Assembly (NCBI GenBank): GCA_016787605.1 | Contig: JAEUUE010000085.1 | Coordinates: forward strand, 1 to 64,000 | DNA from: Cyclobacteriaceae bacterium | Lineage (GTDB): Bacteria; Bacteroidota; Bacteroidia; Cytophagales; Cyclobacteriaceae | Length of the DNA stretch: 64,000 bases | Reading direction: 5' to 3' | Shown: piece after piece, positions 1 to 12,250 of the stretch | Layout of the letters: every line of letters begins with the position of its first letter | Position numbering within the stretch: the first letter of the stretch is position 1 | Translations under genes and position numbers: made by a program | The notes under the pieces: model-generated | Told to the model about the DNA's origin: nothing | Database searches by the model: none | Seen by the model: only the letters and a program-made list of their open reading frames with translations

Positions 1-1846
<1,846 letters not shown>

Positions 1847-1850
1847 AGCC

Positions 1851-4800
1851 ATGGCGACCCAGCCCAAAGAGCATTCCCTCTGGTTCAAAGACGCGGTCTT
1901 CTATGAACTCAGTGTCCGGTCGTTCTTCGACAGCAACGGCGATGGTATTGGCGACTTCCGGGGACTCATCCAGAAACTGGACTACCTCGAAGACCTGGGC
2001 GTGACCACCCTGTGGCTGCTTCCCTTTTACCCGTCGCCATTGAAGGACGACGGCTTCGACATCACCGATCACTGCAGCGTCCATCCCGACTACGGCACGC
2101 TCAACGACTTCAAGGTGTTCCTGAAGGAAGCGCACCGTCGCGGCATCCGCGTCATCATCGAGCTGATCATGAACCACACTTCCGACCAGCACCCCTGGTT
2201 TGAGAAGGCCCGGCGCGCGAAACCCGGTTCCCGCCTGCGGAACTACTACGTGTGGAGTGATACCAGTGACAAGTACAAGGAAGCGCGGATCGTATTGCCC
2301 AGCGACGAATCGTCGAACTGGGCGTGGGACCCGGTGGCCAAGAGTTTTTACTGGCACCGGTTCTTCAGCCACCAGCCCGACCTGAACTATGAGTCTCCGG
2401 ACGTGCACATGGAGGTGAGAAAGATCGTCGACTTCTGGCTCAAGATCGGCGTCGACGGGTTCCGCCTGGCTTCGGTGCCTTTCCTCTACGAACGCGAGGG
2501 CACGAGCTGCGAGAACCTCCCGGAGACCCATCAGTTCCTGAAGAAACTCAGGGCCTACATCGACAAGAAGTACTCGGACCGCGTGCTCGTCGCCGACGCC
2601 AACCAATGGCCGGAGGAAGCGGCGTCCTACTTTGGCCGTGGTTCCGAGTGTCACATGAACTTCAACTACCCGCTGATGCCTAGGCTTTTCCTGGCCTTGC
2701 GCACGGAAGACAGTTATCCCATCGTGGACATTGTCGGGCAGACCCCGTCGGCCACGAATAACACCCAGTGGGCGCTGTTCCTGCGTAACCACGACGAGAT
2801 CGCCCTCGAAATGGTGACCGAAGAGGAGAAGGATTACTTGTTCAAGGCCTACGCGACTGACCCGATATCGAAACACAACCTCGGCATCCGCCGACGCCTG
2901 GCCCCCTTGCTCAACAATGACCGGCGCAAGATCGAGTTGTTGTACAGCATCCTCTTTTCCCTGCCGGGCACCCCGGTGCTCTACTACGGCGATGAAATCG
3001 GGATGGGCGACAATGTGTTCCTCGGCGACCGCTACGGCATCCGGACACCCATGCAGTGGAGCATGGAAGTGAACGCGGGATTCTCCACCGCCAACCCGCA
3101 GAAGCTCCATTTGCCCGTGAATACCGACCCGGTCTACCGCTACGAGGCGGTGAACGTGGCCATGCAGGAAGAAAGCCTGACGTCGCTCGTATGGTGGATG
3201 AAGAACGTGCTCTCCATGCGCAAGCGTCTCGGCGTCTTCGGACGCGGCGACCTGACGTTCATCGAAAGCAGTAACGCCAAGGTGTTGTCGTACGTCCGAT
3301 CCTTCGAACATCAGCGCATCATTATCGTTGCCAATTTGTCCCAGTTCTCCCAGGCGACGGTACTGGACCTGTCGGAATTCAAAAACTGTGACATCACCGA
3401 AGCCTTCAGCCAGAATAAGTTCATGAACGTGGGATCGGGCGAATACCCGATTACCATCGGACCCTATGGCTATTTCTGGTTCCAGGTGGATGACCAGGAG
3501 CGCAAGGAGGCCAGCAATGGCGGGAATGAATTGCTCCTGTTAAAATCATCGGCCCCATGGGAGAAGGTATTCACGCGCTACGATGAGATCAGGGAGTTTG
3601 AGCGGAAAATTTTCCCTTCCTTCATGAAGAAGTGCCGCTGGTTCGGCGGGAAGGCGAAAGTGATCAGCAAAATGAGCCTGAACAAGGTCATCCCGGTGAA
3701 GGTGGAAAAGACCACTCACTTCCTGGTCCTGGTGGAAGTACACTATGTCCAGCGGCTACCTGAGTTGTACTTCATGCCGCTGTGCTATTTTCCCACGGAA
3801 ATCATCATGGACCGCGTGGAGTACACCACCCAGAGCGTAGTGTGCCGTGCCGAGATCCAGGGTAAGACCGGGTTTATCCTCGACAGCTCCTACGACCGGG
3901 CCTTCCGTGACTTCCTGCTCATCAAGATGGCGAGGAACCACCGGATCAAGGATGGAAGCAACGTGCTGGAGTTCAATGCCAGCATTTTCTCCCGGATCAA
4001 AGTCGACCGGGTGGAGTCGAAGATTCTAAAGGCCGACAGTACAAACACCGCGTTCATTTACAACGACCAGTATTTCTTCAAGTTCTACCGGAAGATCGAC
4101 CGCGAAATCAACCCGGACCTCGAGATTATTCGCTTTCTTACAGAAAGCACCTCCTTTGCCAACAGTCCGAGGTATTCGGGAAGCGTGGAATACCGGGATG
4201 AAGAGGGGCATACCATCGTGTTGGGCATGCTCCAGGAGAGAGTGGAAAACCAGGGCGATGCCTGGAACATGACCATCGATTCGATGGGCCGTTTTTACGA
4301 GCGGGTGCTGGAAAAGGCCAAGAAGGAGAAATTGCCCCCGTTGGTCAACAAGCCGGCTTTGACCTTTGAAGAGACACCCGAGCTGCTCCAGGAGTTCATC
4401 GGACGGGGATTCTACGAACGGGTGGTACGGCTCGGCCAGCGGACGGCCGAGATGCACCTCGCCCTGGCCTCCAATCCCAACGACCCGGTATTCGCCCCGG
4501 AATATTTCACCAGCAACTACCAGCGTTCGCTGTACTCTTCGCTTCGCAAGCTGCTGAAAGACCGCTTCAAACTGCTCCGGCAGTCGATGGGCAAACTGGA
4601 TGAAGAAACCCGCCAGGTGGCCGAGCGCGTGCTGACGCTGGAAGAGGGAATCCTGGAATGCTTCAGCGAGATCTACTCCATCCCGATCCGCGCCATCAAA
4701 ACCCGGATCCACGGGGACTATCACCTGGGCCAGGTCCTCTTTACGGGTAAAGACTTCATTATCATCGACTTTGAAGGGGAGCCGGGCTTCTCCTTCAGCG

Positions 4801-5192
4801 AGCGCCGCCTTAAGAAGAGCCCGTACAAGGACGTCGCCGGTATGATGCGGTCGTTTCACTACGCGGCCTTCGGCAAAATCCTGCTCAACGAAAACTACCG
4901 CCCCCAGGACGTGGAAGTGCTGGAGGCCTGGGCCGAGCAATGGCAGCATTACATCAGCCGCTACTACCTCGGCGCCTACATGGAGCGGATGGGCATGGGC
5001 AAGGACTTGCCCTATGAAGATGATGTCCTCATCCGCACCTACCTGATCGAAAAGGCCGTCTATGAGCTTGGTTACGAACTCAACGGGCGGCCGTCCTGGA
5101 CCATCATTCCCCTCCGGGGCATCGAGTATCAGATGAAGCGTTACTTCAAGGAAAAAGAAAGCCGGAAGTCATCTTCGTCCTCGGGGAATTGA
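1851..5192 (+). CDS. treS-mak: TreS-maltokinase fusion with a degenerate TreS domain
   Basis: This 1113-residue fusion has a GH13 trehalose synthase-like domain (about 1-550) followed by a maltokinase (about 570-1100). Maltokinase makes maltose-1-phosphate for GlgE, encoded just upstream. The kinase motifs are intact: RIHGDYHLGQ with catalytic Asp956, then IIDFEGEP. The TreS half keeps the fold signatures (NHTSDQHPWF, HRFFSHQPDLNY, REGTSCENLPETH, LRNHDE with Asp315, GIRTPMQWS) but not the catalytic residues. The nucleophile Asp of GFRLDAVP is Ala207 (GFRLASVP), the acid/base Glu of AEANQWP is Asp249 (ADANQWP), and the region I Asp is Glu104. I infer that the TreS domain cannot isomerise trehalose and may serve as scaffold or glucan-binding part. 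There is no frameshift. It lies 30 nt before glgB. Confidence 0.93.
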   Translation: MATQPKEHSLWFKDAVFYELSVRSFFDSNGDGIGDFRGLIQKLDYLEDLGVTTLWLLPFYPSPLKDDGFDITDHCSVHPDYGTLNDFKVFLKEAHRRGIRVIIELIMNHTSDQHPWFEKARRAKPGSRLRNYYVWSDTSDKYKEARIVLPSDESSNWAWDPVAKSFYWHRFFSHQPDLNYESPDVHMEVRKIVDFWLKIGVDGFRLASVPFLYEREGTSCENLPETHQFLKKLRAYIDKKYSDRVLVADANQWPEEAASYFGRGSECHMNFNYPLMPRLFLALRTEDSYPIVDIVGQTPSATNNTQWALFLRNHDEIALEMVTEEEKDYLFKAYATDPISKHNLGIRRRLAPLLNNDRRKIELLYSILFSLPGTPVLYYGDEIGMGDNVFLGDRYGIRTPMQWSMEVNAGFSTANPQKLHLPVNTDPVYRYEAVNVAMQEESLTSLVWWMKNVLSMRKRLGVFGRGDLTFIESSNAKVLSYVRSFEHQRIIIVANLSQFSQATVLDLSEFKNCDITEAFSQNKFMNVGSGEYPITIGPYGYFWFQVDDQERKEASNGGNELLLLKSSAPWEKVFTRYDEIREFERKIFPSFMKKCRWFGGKAKVISKMSLNKVIPVKVEKTTHFLVLVEVHYVQRLPELYFMPLCYFPTEIIMDRVEYTTQSVVCRAEIQGKTGFILDSSYDRAFRDFLLIKMARNHRIKDGSNVLEFNASIFSRIKVDRVESKILKADSTNTAFIYNDQYFFKFYRKIDREINPDLEIIRFLTESTSFANSPRYSGSVEYRDEEGHTIVLGMLQERVENQGDAWNMTIDSMGRFYERVLEKAKKEKLPPLVNKPALTFEETPELLQEFIGRGFYERVVRLGQRTAEMHLALASNPNDPVFAPEYFTSNYQRSLYSSLRKLLKDRFKLLRQSMGKLDEETRQVAERVLTLEEGILECFSEIYSIPIRAIKTRIHGDYHLGQVLFTGKDFIIIDFEGEPGFSFSERRLKKSPYKDVAGMMRSFHYAAFGKILLNENYRPQDVEVLEAWAEQWQHYISRYYLGAYMERMGMGKDLPYEDDVLIRTYLIEKAVYELGYELNGRPSWTIIPLRGIEYQMKRYFKEKESRKSSSSSGN

Positions 5193-5222
5193 ACTTTCTG
5201 AGTTACATTAGGAACACGATTC

Positions 5223-7226
5223 ATGGCCAAGAAAAAATCCTCCAAACCGGAAGCCCCGGAGAAAGCACCGGAGAAAGTCCCGGAAAAACCCACAGGCCAG
5301 CAAGGCTTTTCACTGCTCACGGATTTCGATATTTACCTCTTCAAGTCCGGGAAGCACTTCAAGTTGTACGAAAAACTCGGCGCCCATGTGGTCACCCACG
5401 AGGGGCGGGAAGGAACCTACTTCGCGGTGTGGGCACCCAACGCCCGCTCCGTATCGGTGATCGGCGACTTCAACTACTGGACGGCCGGCCAGAACCCGCT
5501 CAACCCGCGGTGGGATGAGTCGGGGATATGGGAAGCTTTCATCCCGGGCGTAGGAGCCGGACAGGCTTACAAGTTTGCCATTCATTCCAACCTCGGCCCT
5601 TACCTGGAGAAGGCCGACCCCATGGCTACCTACGCGGAGATCGCCCCTAAGACGGCATCAGTCACCTGGAAGTCATCGTACGAGTGGAAGGACAAGGTCT
5701 GGCTCGCCGAACGCAAGCACACCACCGGGAAAGCAAAGCCCTATTCGGTTTACGAAGTGCATGCCGGCAGTTGGAAGCGGAAGGCGGAGGACGGAAACCG
5801 CTCTCTTTCCTACCGCGAGCTGGCGCATGAACTGGTAGAGTATGTAAGCTACATGGGCTTCACACACGTGGAGTTTCTTCCCGTCATGGAGCACCCTTTC
5901 TTTGGATCCTGGGGTTACCAGCTGACCGGGTACTTTGCGCCGACGAGCCGGTTCGGCACGCCGGATGATTTCAAATACCTTGTCGACTCGTTTCACCAGG
6001 CCGGCATTGGCGTGATCCTCGACTGGGTGCCCTCGCATTTCCCCGGCGATTCACACGGGCTGTACGAGTTTGACGGCACGCATCTCTATGAACACGCCGA
6101 TCCCCGCAAGGGCTTCCATCCCGACTGGAGCAGTTTTATTTATAACTATGGCCGCCCTGAAGTGCGCGCCTTCCTGATCAGCAACGCCCTGTACTGGCTG
6201 GATCAGTTCCATATCGACGGTCTGCGCGTGGATGCCGTGGCTTCCATGCTGTACCTCGACTACTCCAGGAAAGAAGGAGAGTGGATTCCCAATCAGTACG
6301 GTGGCAACGAGAACATCGAAGCCATCATGTTCCTCAAGGAATTCAACGAAACGGTCTACGGCACCTTCCCTGATGCGATCACCATCGCCGAGGAATCCAC
6401 CGCGTGGACGGGCGTATCGCGCCCCACGTACCTCGGCGGCCTGGGCTTCGGCCAGAAGTGGATGATGGGCTGGATGCACGATACGCTGCGGTACTTCAAG
6501 AACGACCCGATCTACCGGCAGTACCACCAGAATGAGATCACCTTCAGCATCATGTACGCCTTTACCGAGAACTTCATGCTGCCGCTGTCTCACGACGAGG
6601 TGGTGCATGGCAAGGGCTCGCTGTTGGGACGGATGCCGGGCGATGAGTGGCGCAAGTTCGCCAACCTGAGACTGCTGTTCGCCTACATGTACACTCACCC
6701 CGGGACCAAGCTGCTCTTCATGGGCGGCGAATTCGGTCAATCGGGCGAGTGGAGTCACGACCGCAGCCTCGACTGGCACCTCACAAACCACCCGCTGCAC
6801 AAAGGCGTGATGGAACACGTGCGCGCGCTCAACCAGCTTTATAAGACAGAGCCTGGCCTGTACGCGCATCCGTTCGATCATAAAGGGTTTGAATGGGTCG
6901 ACTACGACGACCGCGCGAACAGCGTGATCGTGTTTATGCGCAAGAGTGACTACCCGGCTGATTCGCTCATCGTGGTCTGCAACTTTACCCCGGAGGTACG
7001 CCAGCATTACCGCATCGGCGTCCCCACGAGGGGATATTGGAAGGAAGTATTTAACTCCGACAACCCACGCTTTGGAGGCACCGGGCTCATGAATAACGGG
7101 CTTTTGGCAACCACACCGGTCAAGTACCATGGAAGAGATTATTCCATCACGACGGTGTTGCCGCCCCTGGGTGTCAGCGTCTTCAAGTTGGAGCGCGAGG
7201 AAGTTGAATTTGAATTAGGAAGCTAG
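5223..7226 (+). CDS. glgB: 1,4-alpha-glucan branching enzyme GlgB
   Basis: A GH13 branching enzyme of 667 residues that makes the alpha-1,6 branches of glycogen-like glucan. After a Lys/Pro-rich N-terminus, a CBM48-type domain (about 30-150, with [19 protein letters not shown]) precedes the catalytic barrel. Catalytic residues are Asp337 in GLRVDAVAS, Glu390 in TIAEEST and Asp458 in [20 protein letters not shown] is also present. The ATG at 5223 matches the family N-terminus. It is third in the glgE-treS/mak-glgB-GH57 series and would branch the linear chains made by GlgE. Confidence 0.97.
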   Translation: MAKKKSSKPEAPEKAPEKVPEKPTGQQGFSLLTDFDIYLFKSGKHFKLYEKLGAHVVTHEGREGTYFAVWAPNARSVSVIGDFNYWTAGQNPLNPRWDESGIWEAFIPGVGAGQAYKFAIHSNLGPYLEKADPMATYAEIAPKTASVTWKSSYEWKDKVWLAERKHTTGKAKPYSVYEVHAGSWKRKAEDGNRSLSYRELAHELVEYVSYMGFTHVEFLPVMEHPFFGSWGYQLTGYFAPTSRFGTPDDFKYLVDSFHQAGIGVILDWVPSHFPGDSHGLYEFDGTHLYEHADPRKGFHPDWSSFIYNYGRPEVRAFLISNALYWLDQFHIDGLRVDAVASMLYLDYSRKEGEWIPNQYGGNENIEAIMFLKEFNETVYGTFPDAITIAEESTAWTGVSRPTYLGGLGFGQKWMMGWMHDTLRYFKNDPIYRQYHQNEITFSIMYAFTENFMLPLSHDEVVHGKGSLLGRMPGDEWRKFANLRLLFAYMYTHPGTKLLFMGGEFGQSGEWSHDRSLDWHLTNHPLHKGVMEHVRALNQLYKTEPGLYAHPFDHKGFEWVDYDDRANSVIVFMRKSDYPADSLIVVCNFTPEVRQHYRIGVPTRGYWKEVFNSDNPRFGGTGLMNNGLLATTPVKYHGRDYSITTVLPPLGVSVFKLEREEVEFELGS

Positions 7227-7238
7227 AAAACCGGTCCC

Positions 7239-9650
7239 GTGGCCAACCAGAAGTACATTTGCATCCACGGTCATTTCTACCAACCGCCGCGCGAAAACGC
7301 CTGGCTGGAGGTGATAGAAATCCAGGACTCTGCGCACCCTTTTCACGACTGGAACGAGCGCGTTAGCGCCGAGTGTTACGCCCCCAATACGGCCTCGCGC
7401 ATCCTCGACAACGCCGAGGGTGCCATTAAGAACATCACCAACAACTATGAGCGGATCAGTTTCAACTTTGGTCCGACGCTGCTCTCGTGGATGGAGCACA
7501 ACGACAAGGAAACCTACCAGGCCATCCTGGAGGCCGACCAGCTGAGCATGAACCGGTTTGGCGGCCACGGCTCGGCCATGGCACAGGTGTTCAACCACAT
7601 GATCCTGCCGCTGGCCAACCGGCGCGACAAGGAGACGCAGGTGATCTGGGGCATCCGAGATTTTGAATACCGCTTCAAGCGCAAGCCGGAGGGCATGTGG
7701 CTGGCCGAGACGGCCGTGGATACCGAATCACTGGAAGTGCTCGCCGAGCAGGGCATCGTGTTTACCGTGCTGGCCCCTCGCCAGGCACGCTCCGTCCGCC
7801 GGCTAGGTGAGGAACATTGGCACCACGTCAATGACCAGACGGTGGATACGCGGAAGGCGTATTGGTGCAATCTCCCCTCGGGCAAACGGATCGCGCTGTT
7901 CTTTTATGATGGCGATGTCTCCCAGGGAGTAGCATTCAACGGCCTGCTGTTCGATGGCAAGCGGTTTGCCGAGCGGCTTATGGAAGGCTTTGATGCGAAC
8001 GATGAGTCACCCCAACTGGTCCACATTGCTACCGACGGGGAGACCTATGGCCACCACCACCGCAAAGGCGACATGGCCCTGGCGTTCTGCCTCGAGTACA
8101 TCGACGAGCGCAGCGACGTCAACCTGACCAACTACGGCCAGTTCCTGGAGTTGTTTCCGCCCGACCATGAGGTCCAAATCAACGAAAACAGTTCCTGGAG
8201 CTGTGTGCACGGGGTGGAACGATGGAGAAGCAACTGCGGGTGCAATTCCGGTAAGCCCGGCTATACGCAAACGTGGAGGGGACCCCTTCGTGATGCGCTG
8301 GACTGGCTGCGGGATTCGCTGATCGAGATTTTCGAGGTGGAGGGGAAGAAATTATTTGAAGACCCCTGGGCGGCGCGCAACGAGTATATCCGGGTCATCC
8401 TGAAACGGAACGACGCCAATGTGAGGACCTTCCTCGATGAATTTGCCGTGATTGACGTGGACGTGAACAAGGCGCTCCGGCTGCTGGAAATGCAGCGCCA
8501 CGCGATGCTCATGTACACCAGCTGCGGCTGGTTCTTCGACGAACTCTCCGGCATCGAGACAGTCCAGGTGATCCAGTATGCCTGCCGCGCCGTCCAGCTT
8601 TCCAAGCAATTGACGGATCGCGTGCTGGAAGGCGAGTTCCTGAACCGGCTGGAGAAGGCGCCGAGCAACGACCCGGTCTATAAGGACGGGGTAGGGGTTT
8701 ACAAGAAGCTGGTCATCCCTTCTAAGACCAATCTTTCACGCGTGGGCATGCACTACGCCGTGTCGTCAATTTTCGAAGAAGAACCGGAGAATCTCCCGTT
8801 ATTCAACTACCAGGCCACGAACGAGTTTTTTGTCAAGAAAGAAGCCGGTGAGCAGAAGCTGGTGATCGGCATCACGCGCGTGCGCTCGCTGGTGACCCGG
8901 TCGGAGAAGCGGTTCGCCTTTGCGGTCATTTACCTGGGCAAGCATGACCTGATCGGCAACCTGTCGCTGAACATCGAGCTCGACAAGTTTTCCGGCATGC
9001 AGTTCCGGATGATCGACGCCTTTGAAGACGGCCGCCTCAGCGACGTGATCACCATCATGCAGACCTATTTCGGTCCTGAGAAGTATTCGATCTGGTACCT
9101 CTTCAAGGAAGAGAAGCGTAAGATCCTCGACATGATCGCGCGGCAGGGACTCCAGGATCTTGAAATGTCATTACGAAGAACCTACAACCGGGATTACCCG
9201 CTGGTCAATGCGTTGTCGAACAACGACATTCCCATCCCGAACGCGTACAAGACCACCTTTGAGTATATCCTCAATGCCGACCTCATCAAGTGTTTCGGCC
9301 CCGACCGCATCAACATCAAGACCCTGGAGCGGCTGGCGACGGAGATGAAACGCTGGAGCCTCCGTATTGAGGACCCCAAGTCGGTGGAGCGGTACGCCGG
9401 CGAGAGTATTTACCACGAATTGCGACGCGTGGCCGCCGAGCGGGATAATGTAAAGCGGTTGCTGCGCCTCAACCGGCTGTTCCCGATCCTGGAAGGGTTC
9501 AAGCTGGAGCCCGATGTCTACCGGAGCCAGAACCTGTATTTTGAAATTTCGCTGGAGAACCGCGACAAGCAGCCCGGCGAGCTATCCAAGGAATGGCTCG
9601 ATCAGTTCCTCGTGCTCGGCGATAACCTTGGGGTAAAAGTTGAGGCGTAA
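7239..9650 (+). CDS. GH57 family glycosidase or glucanotransferase with DUF3536 domain
   Basis: This 803-residue protein starts with the GH57 signature HGHFYQPPREN. It carries GMWLAETAVD with the presumed nucleophile Glu157 and HIATDGETYGHHH with the presumed acid/base Asp266, so the active site looks intact. The C-terminal part (about 290-800) matches the DUF3536 extension. The start is taken as GTG at 7239, 12 nt after the glgB stop, because the conserved N-terminus begins there and no nearer ATG exists. GH57 proteins act on alpha-glucans as amylases, transferases or branching enzymes. The exact reaction cannot be read from sequence, but the operon position points to glucan trimming or debranching. 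Confidence 0.88.
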   Translation: MANQKYICIHGHFYQPPRENAWLEVIEIQDSAHPFHDWNERVSAECYAPNTASRILDNAEGAIKNITNNYERISFNFGPTLLSWMEHNDKETYQAILEADQLSMNRFGGHGSAMAQVFNHMILPLANRRDKETQVIWGIRDFEYRFKRKPEGMWLAETAVDTESLEVLAEQGIVFTVLAPRQARSVRRLGEEHWHHVNDQTVDTRKAYWCNLPSGKRIALFFYDGDVSQGVAFNGLLFDGKRFAERLMEGFDANDESPQLVHIATDGETYGHHHRKGDMALAFCLEYIDERSDVNLTNYGQFLELFPPDHEVQINENSSWSCVHGVERWRSNCGCNSGKPGYTQTWRGPLRDALDWLRDSLIEIFEVEGKKLFEDPWAARNEYIRVILKRNDANVRTFLDEFAVIDVDVNKALRLLEMQRHAMLMYTSCGWFFDELSGIETVQVIQYACRAVQLSKQLTDRVLEGEFLNRLEKAPSNDPVYKDGVGVYKKLVIPSKTNLSRVGMHYAVSSIFEEEPENLPLFNYQATNEFFVKKEAGEQKLVIGITRVRSLVTRSEKRFAFAVIYLGKHDLIGNLSLNIELDKFSGMQFRMIDAFEDGRLSDVITIMQTYFGPEKYSIWYLFKEEKRKILDMIARQGLQDLEMSLRRTYNRDYPLVNALSNNDIPIPNAYKTTFEYILNADLIKCFGPDRINIKTLERLATEMKRWSLRIEDPKSVERYAGESIYHELRRVAAERDNVKRLLRLNRLFPILEGFKLEPDVYRSQNLYFEISLENRDKQPGELSKEWLDQFLVLGDNLGVKVEA

Positions 9651-9750
9651 GGCTTTCGCCCCCTCAGGATTCAACGCATTAAAGATCGCTGCTAACTGGC
9701 CCGTTAACACAGGGCGTTGTCTACTGCATTTTGTCAAATGGTCAATTGAA

Positions 9751-9774
9751 ACTCACTTATGAAATGGAGTGAGT
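9751..9774. terminator. Hairpin between convergent genes
   Basis: ACTCACT (9751-9757) and AGTGAGT (9768-9774) form a perfect 7-bp inverted repeat with a 10-nt loop, between the end of the GH57 gene and the end of the convergent moeB. There is no clear T-tract, so a role as bidirectional terminator is only possible. Confidence 0.3.
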
Positions 9775-9780
9775 CTAGCG

Positions 9781-10884
9781 TCAGTACGTGGGCATCGAGG
9801 GATCAACCTTCTTCGCCCAATCCAGGATGCCCCCCTTCAGGTTGTAGAGGTTGGTAAACCCGTGGTTCTTCTCCAGCCAGTTGATGATGTTGCCGCTCCG
9901 CCCGCCGCTGCGACAGTGGATAATCACCTGCTTGTCTTTGGAGATCCGGTCAATGTTGAAGGGAACTTCAGCCATCGGGATGAGCTCTCCGCCCAGGTTG
10001 CAGGTGTCATACTCATGCGGCTCGCGCACGTCGATGAGCTGGATGTCTGCTTTCTTGTCCAGGAGGGCCTTCAGCTCCTCTACTGTTACTTCTTTCATGC
10101 CTTTCGCGACGGATACTCCGCAAAAGTGGTCATAATCGATGAGATGGTGGATAGGCTCATGGTGTCTTTTTGATAAGCGGATGATGCGTGATTCCAGCGT
10201 CAGGCTGTCGAAGAGCAGGAGTTTGCCGGAAAGCGGTTCCCCGATGCCCGCAATTAGTTTGATGACCTCGTTGGCCTGCAGCGAGCCGATGACCCCCGGC
10301 AGCACGCCCAGTACGCCGCCATCTTCACAGTCGGGCACGGCACCGGGTTTCGGCGGTTCGGGATACAGGTCGCGGTAAGTGGTGCCGCCCTGCCAGTTAA
10401 AGACCGACACTTGTCCTTCGTACCGGAAGATGGAGCCGTAGACCCAGGGCTTTCCGAGGATGGCGCAGGCATCGTTGACCAGGTAGCGGGTGGGGAAGTT
10501 ATCGGTGGCGTCGACGATTACGTCGTAGGGAGCCAGGAAGGTGAGTGCATTCGCGGAGGTGACTTCCTCGGCCATGGCGGATACCCAGACGGTGGGGTTC
10601 AGGCGCCGGGCCGCCCGTTCGGCGCAGGTGGCCTTGGGCTGGCCAATGTCGTCGGTGGTAAAAAGCACCTGGCGCTGCAGGTTGGAAAGGGCTACCGTGT
10701 CGGGATCGAAGATGCCCAGGGTGCCGACGCCTGCCGCGGTGAGGTAGGCGATGACCGGGGCGCCCAGTCCGCCGGCGCCGATCACGGCCACGGAGGCATG
10801 GCGCAGCTTCTCCTGGCCTTCCTTGCCGAAGCCGGGCAGAATCAAATGGCGAGCGTACCGGTCATCCTTCCCCGTTGCGTCCAT
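9781..10884 (-). CDS. moeB: MoeB/ThiF-type E1-like adenylyltransferase with C-terminal rhodanese domain
   Basis: This 367-residue protein activates the C-terminus of a MoaD- or ThiS-like sulfur carrier by adenylation. Its rhodanese domain would provide sulfur for molybdopterin, thiamin or thiolated tRNA. The N-terminal domain shows RYARHLILPGFG, nucleotide-binding VIGAGGLGAP (34-43) and SNLQRQVLF. PDCEDGGVLG follows, with the conserved Cys. The rhodanese domain (about 270-367) has the active-site loop CRSGGRS with Cys324. The start is placed at MDATGKDDRYARH, because the 31 upstream codons do not resemble the family. No moa or thi genes are adjacent, so the carrier partner is unknown. Confidence 0.9.
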   Translation of the reverse strand: MDATGKDDRYARHLILPGFGKEGQEKLRHASVAVIGAGGLGAPVIAYLTAAGVGTLGIFDPDTVALSNLQRQVLFTTDDIGQPKATCAERAARRLNPTVWVSAMAEEVTSANALTFLAPYDVIVDATDNFPTRYLVNDACAILGKPWVYGSIFRYEGQVSVFNWQGGTTYRDLYPEPPKPGAVPDCEDGGVLGVLPGVIGSLQANEVIKLIAGIGEPLSGKLLLFDSLTLESRIIRLSKRHHEPIHHLIDYDHFCGVSVAKGMKEVTVEELKALLDKKADIQLIDVREPHEYDTCNLGGELIPMAEVPFNIDRISKDKQVIIHCRSGGRSGNIINWLEKNHGFTNLYNLKGGILDWAKKVDPSMPTY

Positions 10885-11011
10885 TGGGCAAAAGTAAGGC
10901 TTTGGATGGCCAAGACATAAACCTCCCTTGGGCGAACGATGGTGAGATGGGAAAATGGATGTAAATTCCGACGTCAAATAGATTGTTTAAACCTTGGTTA
11001 CTGCTTCAACT

Positions 11012-11788
11012 ATGAGGTCTCTAGGCACGCTGGCAGTTGTCATATTGTGTTTTCTGGCTTCCTGTGATCGCAGGAAGAAACTTGGCGTAGAGGAGGGGAT
11101 GGATGTTCCCTATGCCGCAGAAGTCGCTCGATCGTCCGAAGCGCAAGCATCCCTTGACAGAAAGGTGATACGGCGCGGGGAGATCTACTTTCAAACTCGT
11201 GATGCATCAGGGACCAGGAGCGCGATGACGAAATTGGTGAGCGACTTGAAGGGTTACGTCGATACGGAAAACACTTCTGACTTGAAGGACAGGATCCAGT
11301 ATCGAATGACGATCCGCGTTCCTGCGGAGAACTTTGACAGGTTGGTCGAGAAGGCAATTGAGTTAGCCGAAAAATTGGAGTCCAAGAACATTACCACGGA
11401 AGACGTCACCGAGGAGTTCATTGATATCGAAGCGAGGCTTCGGACCAAAAAGGAACTGGAGAAGCGTTACCTCGAACTCCTGGGCAAGGCTACCAAAGTG
11501 GATGAGGTATTGGCTATTGAGAGAGAAATCGGAACGCTACGATCTGATATTGAGTCCATCGAAGGCCGCTTCCGATACCTTAAAGACAGGATAGCCTTAA
11601 GTTCACTCGATTTGGTATTCTACGAGCCAAAGGGTAGTTCGTTTGGTTTTGGATCTAAAGTGATAGAGGCAGTTCGTTCGGGATGGTCGAATTTGCTTGA
11701 TTTTCTGGTTCTGCTGATAAACATCTGGCCCTTTATCTTGCTGATTGTCTCTGGGGTCTACCTGTACAGGCGGTTCAAAAAGAAATAG
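11012..11788 (+). CDS. DUF4349 lipoprotein with coiled coil and C-terminal membrane anchor
   Basis: A 258-residue protein with a lipoprotein signal ending in LASC (Cys18) and the DUF4349 layout. This layout has an N-terminal region resembling a periplasmic adaptor (IQYRMTIRVPAENFDRLVEKA), then a charged coiled coil (about 150-205, around EVLAIEREIGTLRSDIESIE), and one C-terminal transmembrane segment (about 228-252) followed by RRFKKK. The ATG at 11012 directly precedes the signal peptide. A TTG six codons upstream is less likely. The function of DUF4349 is not established; envelope location is predicted. The gene is visibly richer in A/T than its neighbours. Confidence 0.82.
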   Translation: MRSLGTLAVVILCFLASCDRRKKLGVEEGMDVPYAAEVARSSEAQASLDRKVIRRGEIYFQTRDASGTRSAMTKLVSDLKGYVDTENTSDLKDRIQYRMTIRVPAENFDRLVEKAIELAEKLESKNITTEDVTEEFIDIEARLRTKKELEKRYLELLGKATKVDEVLAIEREIGTLRSDIESIEGRFRYLKDRIALSSLDLVFYEPKGSSFGFGSKVIEAVRSGWSNLLDFLVLLINIWPFILLIVSGVYLYRRFKKK

Positions 11789-11819
11789 CAGGGACTTCCA
11801 TTCAATATCCTCGGAACTT

Positions 11820-12203
11820 ATGCGAACGAACATCTCCTCCGGAGCCAAATGGGAAGACCTTGTGGGCTACAGCAGAGCCGTCCGGGTAGGCAATGCCCTT
11901 GAAGTGTCGGGGACCGTGGCGGTCAACGAGCAGGGCGTGGTAGGGAAGGGCGACTTCTACGCGCAGACGAAGTTTATCCTGAACAAGGTCGCCGGCGTGC
12001 TGGCACAGGCCGGCTTTTCCCTGGAAGACGTGGTGCGCACCCGTATCTACGTGACCGATATCCGCCAATGGGAAGATGTAGGCCGCGCCCACGGCGAAGT
12101 CTTCAGCAAGATCAAGCCCGCCACCTCCATGATCGAAGTCAGCCGCTTCATCGAACCCGACTTCCTCGTGGAAATCGAGGTGACGGCGGTGAAGGGTGGG
12201 TGA
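11820..12203 (+). CDS. RidA/YjgF/YER057c/UK114 family protein
   Basis: This 127-residue protein matches the RidA superfamily, whose characterised members deaminate reactive enamine/imine intermediates. It shows DVVRTRIYVTDI in the middle and SRFIEPDFLVEIEVTAV at the end, with the Arg that binds substrate carboxylate in RidA. It starts at the ATG 31 nt after the DUF4349 stop. The N-terminus (SSGAKWEDLVGYSRAVRVG) is like the RidA subgroup that is not archetypal RidA, so the precise substrate is open. Confidence 0.88.
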   Translation: MRTNISSGAKWEDLVGYSRAVRVGNALEVSGTVAVNEQGVVGKGDFYAQTKFILNKVAGVLAQAGFSLEDVVRTRIYVTDIRQWEDVGRAHGEVFSKIKPATSMIEVSRFIEPDFLVEIEVTAVKGG

Positions 12204-12250
12204 GTGGCTTGGGTAGCAGGGGTTCTGCTGCCTGGCGGGACGGTTATGTA

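Noticed and set aside
6051..7130. 359-codon minus-strand frame
   Set aside because: Antisense to glgB, which has intact catalytic motifs.
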